From positions 2,764,530-2,828,529 of the forward strand of contig JAVTLE010000023.1 of NCBI GenBank assembly GCA_033439295.1: a stretch of 64,000 nucleotides of DNA, given 5' to 3'. The position numbers and the translations under genes were made by a program. Each line of letters starts with the position of its first letter. Position 1 is the first letter of the stretch. The notes beneath the pieces were generated by a model, which was not told the DNA's origin, made no database searches, and was given only the letters and a program-made list of their open reading frames with translations. Below are positions 63,301-64,000 of this stretch, one piece after another. This stretch comes from Deuterostichococcus epilithicus. Taxonomy: Eukaryota > Chlorophyta > Trebouxiophyceae > Prasiolales > Stichococcaceae.

Positions 63301-64000
63301 TGAAACACCGTCGGCCTGTGTTGCTTAGCACGTCTCAAACTGGCCCAGGACCTAGCGGCTGAACTGCGCCGATTGCCTCTGTCGCTGAAAGCCAATCATG
63401 TTGCAGCGAACGAGCGAGCAGGAGCAGATTCGCCTTTCAGACGGAGGCGATATCAATCGATCATGATGGTTACAAATTTCTTACAGGCGAAGGAGCAGCC
63501 GGTACACCTGGCGCGGCAGGACTGCGCAGGCGCGATGCCCGCTGCAGCGGCTGCTGGCGGCACACAGGCGCTCGCAAGCGCCAGCGCCTTCGCCTTCCAG
63601 GCAAGCAATGCGCACGCTGGTGACTCCAGTGTGTCTGTTCACCAGAGTGGACCTGGTGCATGCGGTGCAGCCTGTGTGCAGTGCATCCTCAGATGCCAAT
63701 GTTCCAGAGCACATACGACCAAGTACATGTATTTGGCACCCGCCTACCTGCTGTGTGACAAACTACGTATGTGATCCTCCTTGCCGCGTGCAGGGCACAA
63801 ACGCGCACGTCGTCCTGTGCCACACCGACCCGGACGTATCAGCCGCACCACTGGCGCCCGCCGCGGGCGCCGCGTGGCAGCGCAAACGGCTGTGGTACGC
63901 TCCGGCGCCGCACGTGTTGCTGCAGGGCGCCCGTGTGGCCGGCCGCGGCGCAGCGCAGCTGCACACGCTGCTGAGTCGTGCCCACCTGGCGTACCTCTGG
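77..64000 (+). CDS. Giant AT-less modular type I polyketide synthase, partial at both ends
   Basis: One multi-exon gene fills the window. I placed about 138 exons by joining splice sites in phase and comparing repeated modules. Domains in order: possible methyltransferase tail, three ACPs, six complete modules and the KS of a seventh. Every KS shows the Cys, first His and second His motifs; no AT motif (GHSxG) was found between KS and the next domain. It would extend a carrier-bound acyl chain by successive condensations, probably in the cytosol (no transit peptide is visible because the N-terminus is missing). Introns over 300 bases in which I saw nothing else: 5740-6150, 12003-12385, 13050-13455, 13546-13927, 14548-14969, 20879-21221, 22740-23144, 26811-27196, 28789-29123, 29800-30271, 30810-31174, 32808-33428, 36169-36505, 43690-44171, 46143-46543, 50366-50797, 51673-52058, 53121-53638, 62785-63175. 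No promoter, start, stop or polyadenylation signal belongs to the window. Joining of the modules into one protein rests on unbroken phase and needs cDNA. Confidence 0.9.
544..960 (+). CDS. PKS segment: acyl carrier protein, first of a triplet
   Basis: The first half (544-628) encodes [11 protein letters not shown]...[13 protein letters not shown]. The phosphopantetheine serine is the codon at 622-624. The second half begins at 837 with GAVELHN and continues through a [16 protein letters not shown] helix region. The intron 629-836 falls in phase 1 inside the glycine codon right after Asp-Ser-Ile. The ACP carries the growing acyl chain on its prosthetic arm. It follows the possible methyltransferase tail and is directly followed by two more ACPs without a catalytic domain between. 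Confidence 0.88.
1060..1579 (+). CDS. PKS segment: acyl carrier protein, second of a triplet
   Basis: The N-terminal half is on the same exon as the C-terminal half of the previous ACP (exon 837-1151) and reads [11 protein letters not shown]...[12 protein letters not shown], with the serine codon at 1145-1147. The C-terminal half starts at 1362 with [18 protein letters not shown] and ends with a Pro/Ala-rich linker at 1579. The splice point (donor GTGCGT at 1152) is again phase 1 in the glycine after the DSI triplet. Exon 837-1151 is 315 bases and phase 1 at both ends, so it can be duplicated or skipped without a frameshift. Confidence 0.88.
1836..2219 (+). CDS. PKS segment: acyl carrier protein, third of a triplet
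   Basis: Exon 1836-1911 encodes [20 protein letters not shown] and then GLDSIG, serine codon 1905-1907. Exon 2089-2219 encodes [18 protein letters not shown], then the fourth helix, ending at the linker to the first ketosynthase. The intron again splits the glycine codon in phase 1. The three ACPs differ from one another by many substitutions, so they are not a very recent copy. Tandem ACPs in PKSs usually act in parallel to raise throughput or accept beta-branching enzymes; no branching cassette is visible here. Confidence 0.88.
2390..6383 (+). CDS. PKS segment: module 1 ketosynthase (KS1)
   Basis: Exons: 2390-2513, 2687-2782, 3152-3297, 3560-3740, 3965-4142, 4537-4658, 4831-4919, 5166-5304, 5552-5739, 6151-6383. 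Order of motifs: [63 protein letters not shown], then [11 protein letters not shown] with the active-site Cys codon at 3991-3993, [29 protein letters not shown], the first catalytic His in [12 protein letters not shown], the second in [12 protein letters not shown], and the closing [12 protein letters not shown]. All three catalytic residues are present, so it should condense the chain from the triple ACP with a new extender unit. No AT follows; after a short linker (LPARHFML) the chain enters the DH. The intron before the Cys exon is phase 1 in the glycine of FGFQG. Confidence 0.93.
4377..4405. repeat. Perfect 12-bp hairpin in a KS1 intron
   Basis: CAAAGACTCAGT at 4377-4388 pairs with ACTGAGTCTTTG at 4394-4405 around a five-base loop (CGCTC). 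It sits in the middle of the 394-base intron 4143-4536, away from both splice sites. Nothing else was seen in this intron. Confidence 0.8.
6574..7916 (+). CDS. PKS segment: module 1 dehydratase (DH1)
   Basis: Exons 6574-6848, 7087-7224, 7354-7495 and 7754-7916. The first hot-dog fold shows [19 protein letters not shown], matching HxxxGxxxxP with catalytic His. The second shows [15 protein letters not shown], with the Asp of the HPxxxD motif. It would remove water from the beta-hydroxyl made by KR1, leaving a double bond. The exon 7087-7224 ([17 protein letters not shown]) aligns with [17 protein letters not shown] of DH2, which supports its boundaries. The domain ends in MQLSGLQ, the same LSGxQ end seen in modules 4 and 5. 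Confidence 0.85.
8322..10824 (+). CDS. PKS segment: module 1 ketoreductase (KR1)
   Basis: Exons 8322-8528, 8657-9107, 9345-9480, 9752-10091, 10258-10465 and 10635-10824. The structural half opens with VLYEVQWQA. The NADPH site is [15 protein letters not shown], split by the intron 9108-9344. Downstream lie [13 protein letters not shown] (an LxD-like B-type mark: Leu-Asp-Ser), [10 protein letters not shown] with the catalytic Ser, and [13 protein letters not shown] with catalytic Tyr and Asn. [13 protein letters not shown] closes the fold. It reduces the beta-keto group. No Trp is found eight residues before the Tyr, so with the LDS mark I read it as B-type, which fits the active DH next to it. 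The donor at 9481 is chosen as GT; a GC donor at 9466 is possible. Confidence 0.88.
9283..9314. repeat. Tandem 16-bp duplication before a KR1 acceptor
   Basis: CAGGTTGCAGGCAGGC occurs twice back to back, about 30 bases upstream of the acceptor of exon 9345. Each copy contains a TTGCAGG acceptor-like site, so alternative acceptor use is conceivable. Confidence 0.85.
10989..11446 (+). CDS. PKS segment: module 1 ACP, first copy
   Basis: Exon 10989-11134 runs from an Ala/Ser linker into [19 protein letters not shown] and GLDSLG, serine codon 11128-11130. Exon 11257-11446 starts [18 protein letters not shown] and continues through [14 protein letters not shown] to a linker rich in Ala and Thr. 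The intron falls in the glycine codon in phase 1. It takes over the chain from KS1 during reduction and passes it to the next copy or to KS2. Confidence 0.9.
11595..12002 (+). CDS. PKS segment: module 1 ACP, second copy
   Basis: Exon 11595-11686 encodes [16 protein letters not shown], then [13 protein letters not shown] with serine codon 11680-11682. Exon 11862-12002 encodes [34 protein letters not shown] and a short linker. The ACP intron recurs at the same codon and phase. With the previous entry it forms a tandem pair at the end of module 1. Confidence 0.9.
12386..15930 (+). CDS. PKS segment: module 2 ketosynthase (KS2)
   Basis: Exons 12386-12710, 12883-13049, 13456-13545, 13928-14085, 14298-14547, 14970-15208, 15471-15612 and 15794-16026. 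Motifs: [76 protein letters not shown], then [16 protein letters not shown] with the Cys codon at 13954-13956. [55 protein letters not shown] and [13 protein letters not shown] follow. The residue two before the Ala-Cys pair is His, where most KSs, including the other six here, have Asp. The catalytic residues themselves are intact. It follows the tandem ACPs of module 1 and feeds the only fully reducing module in the window. Confidence 0.93.
15985..17085 (+). CDS. PKS segment: module 2 dehydratase (DH2)
   Basis: The DH begins near the end of exon 15794-16026 and continues on the long exon 16300-17562. The catalytic motif is assembled across the intron: GYMWHHQ on one side and [15 protein letters not shown] on the other, giving HxxxGxxxxP. 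The second motif is [15 protein letters not shown] with Asp. That intron begins GCAAGT rather than GT, a typical GC-AG intron. The domain prepares the double bond that the neighbouring ER reduces. Unlike DH1, most of it sits on one long exon, so introns were lost or gained between copies. Confidence 0.88.
17086..20141 (+). CDS. PKS segment: module 2 KR structural half and enoylreductase (ER2)
   Basis: After VLYEVQWQA (structural half of the KR) the exon 16300-17562 ends, and the ER follows on exons 17700-17879, 18051-18171, 18335-18534, 18731-18920, 19576-19763 and about 19900-20141. ER motifs: [44 protein letters not shown], the NADPH site [48 protein letters not shown], and a final [15 protein letters not shown]. 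It reduces the enoyl group to a saturated one and is the only ER in the window. One intron (17880) starts GCGAGT. The join at 19764-19899 does not match in phase with the sites I could see, so that border is uncertain. Confidence 0.88.
18997..19147 (+). mobile_element. Fragment of an LTR-retrotransposon (Ty3/gypsy-like) aspartic protease inside an ER intron
   Basis: Within the intron 18921-19575 an open stretch reads [20 protein letters not shown] followed by [15 protein letters not shown]. This resembles the end of retroelement pepsin-type proteases (ILGxxWLxxHxAxID). No catalytic DTG motif, reverse transcriptase or LTR is present, so it is a decayed fragment. The frame is not part of the PKS: the exons on either side join directly in phase 1 (CGPQG then GADLVLNSL). 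Confidence 0.5.
19221..19399. repeat. Long imperfect inverted repeat with an inner 14-bp hairpin
   Basis: The left arm 19221-19263 and right arm 19358-19399 are reverse complements except for a four-base indel and a few mismatches; both contain CACCAGAAG and CACTGAGAACA or their complements. Between them, 19305-19318 and 19326-19339 form a perfect 14-bp stem (CAGCAAGTGCACCT) around a seven-base loop. It lies 3-prime of the protease fragment in the same intron. It may be a small non-autonomous element or a remnant of the same insertion. Confidence 0.7.
20362..22003 (+). CDS. PKS segment: module 2 ketoreductase catalytic half (KR2)
   Basis: Exons 20362-20468, 20666-20878, 21222-21337, 21520-21627 and 21831-22003. 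NADPH site [19 protein letters not shown] followed by [26 protein letters not shown] carries an LxD-type mark (Leu-Ala-Asp). [11 protein letters not shown] holds the catalytic Ser, and [16 protein letters not shown], assembled across intron 21338-21519, holds Tyr and Asn. [14 protein letters not shown] follows. There is no Trp eight residues before the Tyr, so I predict B-type. DH-ER-KR order matches a fully reducing module. Confidence 0.88.
21436..21459. repeat. Perfect 10-bp hairpin in a KR2 intron
   Basis: CTGTACGAGA and TCTCGTACAG flank the loop ATGC in intron 21338-21519, about 60 bases before the acceptor that joins the two halves of the KR active site. Confidence 0.8.
22181..22739 (+). 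CDS. PKS segment: module 2 ACP, first copy
   Basis: Exon 22181-22454 has a long Arg/Ala/Gly-rich linker, then [19 protein letters not shown] and [13 protein letters not shown] with serine codon 22448-22450. Exon 22632-22739 encodes [35 protein letters not shown]. The intron is in the usual phase-1 glycine position. Confidence 0.9.
23145..24033 (+). CDS. PKS segment: module 2 ACP, second copy
   Basis: Exon 23455-23551 encodes [18 protein letters not shown] and [13 protein letters not shown], serine codon 23545-23547. Exon 23852-24033 encodes [37 protein letters not shown] and a linker. A likely linker exon at 23145-23290, charged and Pro-rich ([20 protein letters not shown]), is included because it joins in phase on both sides; it is less certain than the ACP itself. 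Confidence 0.85.
24330..27375 (+). CDS. PKS segment: module 3 ketosynthase (KS3)
   Basis: Exons 24330-24547, 24767-24948, 25207-25417, 25550-25698, 26093-26269, 26496-26810 and 27197-27375. Motifs: [66 protein letters not shown] (Cys codon 25288-25290), [45 protein letters not shown] and [15 protein letters not shown]. It belongs to a second KS type in this gene, with KSRxGHAE and FAFQGTNAH in place of KSCYGHTE and FGMSGVNxH, shared with KS4 and KS7. The intron that precedes the Cys motif in KS1, KS2, KS4, KS6 and KS7 is missing. The intron after 26269 appears to start GCGGGG. Confidence 0.92.
25699..26092. other. KS3 intron of unusual base composition
   Basis: This 394-base intron contains a block (about 25800-25970) that is richer in A and T than its surroundings, with a pyrimidine-rich run holding two TATTCCCTCCT words. 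No recognisable protein or RNA was seen on either strand. It may be a small insertion. The flanking exons join in phase (SSAVNQ then DGRSGSL), so it is spliced out. Confidence 0.45.
27567..28788 (+). CDS. PKS segment: module 3 pseudo-dehydratase
   Basis: Exons 27567-27861, 28068-28414 and 28603-28788 occupy the DH position and keep the DH frame and spacing. The segment aligned to [19 protein letters not shown] reads [19 protein letters not shown]. Gly and Pro of HxxxGxxxxP are kept, but the catalytic His is Cys (codon 27592-27594). The segment aligned to HPAxxD reads [14 protein letters not shown] (28254-28295), with the Asp replaced by Val. Both catalytic residues are thus gone in a still open frame. 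The domain is probably structural, and the beta-hydroxyl made by KR3 should survive. The alignment was made by eye. Confidence 0.7.
29124..31368 (+). CDS. PKS segment: module 3 ketoreductase (KR3), A-type fingerprint
   Basis: Exons 29124-29397, 29627-29799, 30272-30809 and 31175-31368. A structural half ([50 protein letters not shown]) leads to the NADPH site [34 protein letters not shown] lacks the LxD mark. [19 protein letters not shown] has the catalytic Ser and Tyr, and SAGNAFLDA has the Asn. Trp lies eight residues before the Tyr, the usual A-type sign. The same layout is found in KR6. It should set the hydroxyl with the opposite configuration to the B-type KRs of the other modules. Confidence 0.87.
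31600..32500 (+). CDS. PKS segment: module 3 ACP, variant type without the usual intron
   Basis: Exon 31600-32077 first finishes the KR region ([29 protein letters not shown]), then passes a linker with a run of glutamines (CAG repeat, about 31898-31913) into [17 protein letters not shown] and [18 protein letters not shown]. The serine codon is 32039-32041. The motif is [11 protein letters not shown] instead of [12 protein letters not shown], and no intron interrupts it; the next intron lies after SNSLGK. The rest of the ACP ([20 protein letters not shown]) opens exon 32364-32807, shared with KS4. It is the only ACP of module 3. Confidence 0.87.
32590..36168 (+). CDS. PKS segment: module 4 ketosynthase (KS4)
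   Basis: Exons 32364-32807 (shared with the ACP), 33429-33639, 33912-34057, 34455-34821, 35099-35226, 35462-35668 and 35938-36168. Motifs: [93 protein letters not shown] (Cys codon 33938-33940), [70 protein letters not shown] and [15 protein letters not shown]. All catalytic residues are present. It is strikingly like KS7, exon by exon. Both follow a hydroxyl-producing module, which fits the trans-AT rule that KS type follows the incoming substrate. Confidence 0.93.
33751..33784. repeat. CAGG tetranucleotide microsatellite in a KS4 intron
   Basis: About eight copies of CAGG (or AGGC), one of them changed to CAAG, lie in intron 33640-33911, upstream of the active-site exon. Every unit holds an AG and could in principle act as a weak acceptor, but the true acceptor at 33911 joins in phase. 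Confidence 0.9.
34249..34345. repeat. Inverted repeat in a KS4 intron
   Basis: CCTCACAGGC at 34249-34258 is the reverse complement of GCCTGTGAGG at 34336-34345. Between them a GCTCTTCAGG word occurs twice. It lies in intron 34058-34454, which otherwise holds nothing I recognise. Confidence 0.7.
36140..37812 (+). CDS. PKS segment: module 4 dehydratase (DH4)
   Basis: The catalytic motif is built across an intron: YLCDHRIQ at the end of exon 35938-36168, then [16 protein letters not shown] in exon 36506-36590, giving HxxxGxxxxP. Exons 36824-36994 and 37379-37812 follow; [14 protein letters not shown] supplies the catalytic Asp. [14 protein letters not shown] and ARLSGFQAK close it. The intron after 36994 starts GCAAGT. 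The position of the intron inside the His motif is the same as in DH2. I expect an active dehydratase. Confidence 0.87.
37169..37192. repeat. Tandem 12-bp duplication in a DH4 intron
   Basis: TTGGCCCGATGC is present twice in direct succession inside the intron 36995-37378. That intron also has the unusual GC donor. Confidence 0.85.
37850..37866. repeat. Short 7-bp hairpin in the intron before KR4
   Basis: GTTTGAT and ATCAAAC flank GCG in intron 37813-38160. Short; included because the intron is 348 bases and nothing else was seen in it. Confidence 0.6.
38161..40654 (+). CDS. PKS segment: module 4 ketoreductase (KR4)
   Basis: Exons 38161-38277, 38410-38605, 38856-39038, 39309 to about 39470, about 39629-39831, 40073-40303 and 40564-40654. 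[11 protein letters not shown] opens the structural half; [18 protein letters not shown] follows. The NADPH site is [29 protein letters not shown] joins to [11 protein letters not shown], with an LxD mark (Leu-Glu-Asp). [11 protein letters not shown] and [14 protein letters not shown] hold Ser, Tyr and Asn. [13 protein letters not shown] ends it. I could not find a clean phase-matching join between about 39470 and 39629: the loop that reads LLGRxGR in the other KRs is not visible. B-type is predicted. Confidence 0.83.
40499..40520. repeat. Tandem 11-bp duplication in a KR4 intron
   Basis: ACGCCTGCTGC occurs twice head to tail, followed by a third partial copy, in intron 40304-40563. Confidence 0.85.
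40817..41715 (+). CDS. PKS segment: module 4 ACP, first of three
   Basis: Exon 40817-41224 contains a KR-ACP linker ([19 protein letters not shown], then a basic Ala/Arg-rich part) and [32 protein letters not shown] with serine codon 41218-41220. Exon 41608-41715 encodes [18 protein letters not shown] and [17 protein letters not shown]. The intron between them (383 bases) is the usual phase-1 glycine intron and holds a 12-bp hairpin. Confidence 0.9.
41389..41425. repeat. Perfect 12-bp hairpin in an ACP intron of module 4
   Basis: GAAGATCCACGT at 41389-41400 pairs with ACGTGGATCTTC at 41414-41425 around a 13-base loop. It lies in the 383-base intron that splits the phosphopantetheine motif of this ACP. 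Confidence 0.85.
41973..42503 (+). CDS. PKS segment: module 4 ACP, second of three
   Basis: Exon about 41973-42173 carries a Pro/Gly/Ser/Arg linker and [20 protein letters not shown], then [13 protein letters not shown] with serine codon 42167-42169. Exon 42376-42503 encodes [36 protein letters not shown] and a short linker. The acceptor of the first exon is one of several CAGs in a repetitive stretch. Confidence 0.87.
42681..43130 (+). CDS. PKS segment: module 4 ACP, third of three
   Basis: Exon 42681-42813 encodes [19 protein letters not shown], then [13 protein letters not shown] with serine codon 42807-42809. The second half opens exon 43001-43308 ([37 protein letters not shown]), which runs on without an intron into KS5. 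This makes module 4 the second triple-ACP site in the window. Confidence 0.9.
43130..46987 (+). CDS. PKS segment: module 5 ketosynthase (KS5)
   Basis: Exons 43001-43308 (shared), 43562-43689, 44172-44316, 44539-44649, 44925-45014, 45245-45362, 45526-45739, 45986-46142, 46544-46684 and 46834-46987. Motifs: [89 protein letters not shown] (Cys codon 44952-44954), [73 protein letters not shown]. The first KS type, with KS1, KS2 and KS6. Three introns in this domain (after 43689, 44649 and 45014) seem to begin with GC. The last residue of the closing motif is Tyr rather than His. Confidence 0.92.
47288..48520 (+). CDS. PKS segment: module 5 dehydratase (DH5)
   Basis: Exons 47288-48002, 48145-48256 and the start of 48388-48646. 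The first motif is [20 protein letters not shown]: His and Gly of HxxxGxxxxP are kept, but the Pro is Ala. The second is [17 protein letters not shown] with the catalytic Asp. [13 protein letters not shown] and ARLSGLQAK match the ends of the other DHs. Because both catalytic residues are present I expect activity; the Pro to Ala change could alter it. Confidence 0.82.
48520..51390 (+). CDS. PKS segment: module 5 ketoreductase (KR5)
   Basis: Rest of exon 48388-48646, then 48850-48998, 49137-49210, 49370-49876, 50194-50365, 50798-50961 and a linker exon ending at 51390 whose start (near 51160) is uncertain. [11 protein letters not shown] opens the structural half. The NADPH site is [18 protein letters not shown], with [27 protein letters not shown] has an LxD mark. 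[13 protein letters not shown] and [15 protein letters not shown] carry Ser, Tyr and Asn. [13 protein letters not shown] closes the fold. The intron after 48646 begins GCAGAA; only this choice keeps phase 2 into exon 48850. B-type is predicted. Confidence 0.86.
49282..49348. repeat. Tandem repeat of about 33 bp in a KR5 intron
   Basis: Two adjacent units begin ACAGCTCTGTAAGG and end CAGGCAGCCAGCAGCA, differing at about two positions. They fill much of intron 49211-49369, just upstream of the exon with the NADPH-binding site. Confidence 0.85.
49931..50025. repeat. Degenerate tandem repeat around ATTGCATGTGCAGAGTA in a KR5 intron
   Basis: Copies start near 49948, 49984 and 50001, with a weaker one at 49937. 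Two carry the following GACTC word. They lie in intron 49877-50193. Copies differ by small indels, so the array is decaying. Confidence 0.8.
51555..52228 (+). CDS. PKS segment: module 5 ACP, first copy
   Basis: Exon 51555-51672 encodes [18 protein letters not shown] and then [13 protein letters not shown]; the Glu found in PLMEAGLDS elsewhere is Ala here. The serine codon is 51666-51668. Exon 52059-52228 encodes [35 protein letters not shown] and an acidic linker. The intron is at the usual phase-1 glycine position. Confidence 0.9.
52451..52960 (+). CDS. PKS segment: module 5 ACP, second copy
   Basis: Exon 52451-52580 encodes an Arg/Gly linker, [18 protein letters not shown] and [13 protein letters not shown] with serine codon 52574-52576. 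The second half ([36 protein letters not shown]) opens exon 52813-53120, which continues into KS6 without a break, as at the ACP-KS5 border. Confidence 0.9.
52960..56461 (+). CDS. PKS segment: module 6 ketosynthase (KS6)
   Basis: Exons 52813-53120 (shared), 53639-53797, 54023-54169, 54536-54611, 54810-54967, 55237-55454, 55749-55986 and 56199-56461. Motifs: [90 protein letters not shown] (Cys codon 54836-54838), [78 protein letters not shown]. All catalytic residues are present. It is of the KS1/KS2/KS5 type although it starts a pseudo-DH module. The intron after 54967 begins GCGGGC. Confidence 0.93.
54259..54391. repeat. Direct repeat of 21 bp in a KS6 intron
   Basis: GCGGTGCCGAGCTGTGTGCT plus a following T is found at 54259-54279 and again at 54371-54391 in intron 54170-54535. 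This points to a local duplication of roughly 112 bases whose remainder has diverged. Confidence 0.8.
56603..57500 (+). CDS. PKS segment: module 6 pseudo-dehydratase
   Basis: First two thirds of the long exon 56603-57831. Its position after the KS and its [10 protein letters not shown] helix match a DH ([14 protein letters not shown] in DH1). The catalytic stretch reads [19 protein letters not shown] (56754-56808), with no His. In the second hot-dog fold the place of HPAVLDS in DH4 is held by GFAVALQS (near 57180-57205), without His-Pro or Asp. The frame is open and uninterrupted, so it is a catalytically dead but retained domain rather than debris. The alignment is by eye and the second motif is less certain than the first. 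Confidence 0.65.
57500..59633 (+). CDS. PKS segment: module 6 ketoreductase (KR6), A-type fingerprint
   Basis: End of exon 56603-57831, then 58101-58313, 58438-58703, 58853-59107 and 59325-59633. It mirrors KR3 step by step: [53 protein letters not shown], then the NADPH site [17 protein letters not shown], split by an intron. [14 protein letters not shown] lacks Lx[19 protein letters not shown] has Ser and Tyr with Trp eight residues before the Tyr, and AAANF has the Asn. An A-type hydroxyl is expected, which the dead DH cannot remove. Confidence 0.87.
59825..60716 (+). CDS. PKS segment: module 6 ACP, variant type without the usual intron
   Basis: Exon 59825-60161 ends the KR region ([35 protein letters not shown]) and begins the ACP ([20 protein letters not shown]). 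Exon 60341-60465 has [18 protein letters not shown] (serine codon 60376-60378) and [15 protein letters not shown]. Exon 60582-60716 ends it ([13 protein letters not shown]) with a linker. As in module 3 the motif is [11 protein letters not shown] and is not cut by an intron. Confidence 0.87.
60968..63940 (+). CDS. PKS segment: module 7 ketosynthase (KS7)
   Basis: Exons 60968-61213, 61396-61609, 61767-62155, 62320-62404, 62657-62784, 63176-63271, 63487-63600 and 63794 onward. Motifs: [96 protein letters not shown] (Cys codon 61793-61795), [84 protein letters not shown]. It is the close paralogue of KS4. The intron after 63600 begins GCAAGC. It should accept the hydroxyl-bearing chain from module 6. 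Confidence 0.93.
63940..64000 (+). CDS. PKS segment: probable start of the module 7 dehydratase, cut by the window end
   Basis: After the post-KS linker ([16 protein letters not shown]) the last exon continues with [16 protein letters not shown] at the window edge. This matches GALAYLCDH of DH4, where the catalytic His follows within two residues. The His itself would lie just outside, so whether this DH is active cannot be judged here. Confidence 0.5.

Noticed and set aside
6151-63900. Acyltransferase or AT-docking domain between KS and DH
   Set aside because: The linker is too short for an AT and shows no GHSxG. The WRRRFWF-like stretch is the usual post-KS to DH linker; I do not claim a docking domain.
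2390-63940. Several separate PKS genes in a row
   Set aside because: I found no intergenic gap, stop followed by a new start, or loss of phase between modules; ACP and KS share exons at 32364, 43001 and 52813, so at least those modules are one protein. Only cDNA can fully exclude a break.
190-63966. Many long open frames on the minus strand and in the other plus frames
   Set aside because: They lie opposite or over PKS exons, arise from the high GC content, and carry no recognisable domain or conserved motif.
1-64000. tRNA, rRNA, riboswitch, insertion sequence or bacterial operon features
   Set aside because: None seen; the intron structure shows a nuclear eukaryotic gene.

Overview
The window looks like nuclear DNA of a green alga (chlorophyte, probably a trebouxiophyte such as the Chlorella or Coccomyxa groups; genus not resolved). 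Coding sequence is GC-rich. It is cut into about 138 short exons by introns with green-algal style borders (donors mostly GTGCG, GTGTG or GTGAG, acceptors mostly CTGCAG or GCAG). Nearly all recognisable coding sequence lies on the + strand and belongs to one giant modular type I polyketide synthase (PKS) gene. Neither the start nor the stop codon is inside the window. No second host gene, RNA gene, promoter or terminator was seen. Exon borders were placed by eye from splice signals, reading phase and agreement between repeated modules.

Layout: a possible methyltransferase tail and three tandem acyl carrier proteins (ACPs) (77-2219); module 1 KS-DH-KR-ACP-ACP (2390-12002); module 2 KS-DH-ER-KR-ACP-ACP (12386-24033); module 3 KS-pseudoDH-KR-ACP (24330-32500); module 4 KS-DH-KR-ACP-ACP-ACP (about 32500-43130); module 5 KS-DH-KR-ACP-ACP (43130-52960); module 6 KS-pseudoDH-KR-ACP (52960-60716); module 7 begins with a KS (60968-63940) and runs off the end. 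I found no acyltransferase (AT) motif in any of the six complete modules. The protein would therefore be loaded by a separate AT, as reported for chlorophyte PKSs and bacterial trans-AT systems.

Predicted chemistry, in order: a double bond (module 1), a saturated unit (module 2), a hydroxyl (module 3), two double bonds (modules 4 and 5), a hydroxyl (module 6). The two modules whose dehydratase has lost both catalytic residues are also the two whose ketoreductase carries an A-type fingerprint and whose ACP is of a separate type. The ketosynthases after those two modules are close relatives of each other.

The most striking feature is gene architecture. Twelve ACPs are each cut by a phase-1 intron in the glycine codon two residues after the phosphopantetheine serine. 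The pieces between successive ACPs are therefore interchangeable in frame, which may explain why ACPs come in ones, twos and threes. About ten introns appear to start with GC instead of GT. One ER intron carries a decayed retrotransposon protease fragment and a long inverted repeat.
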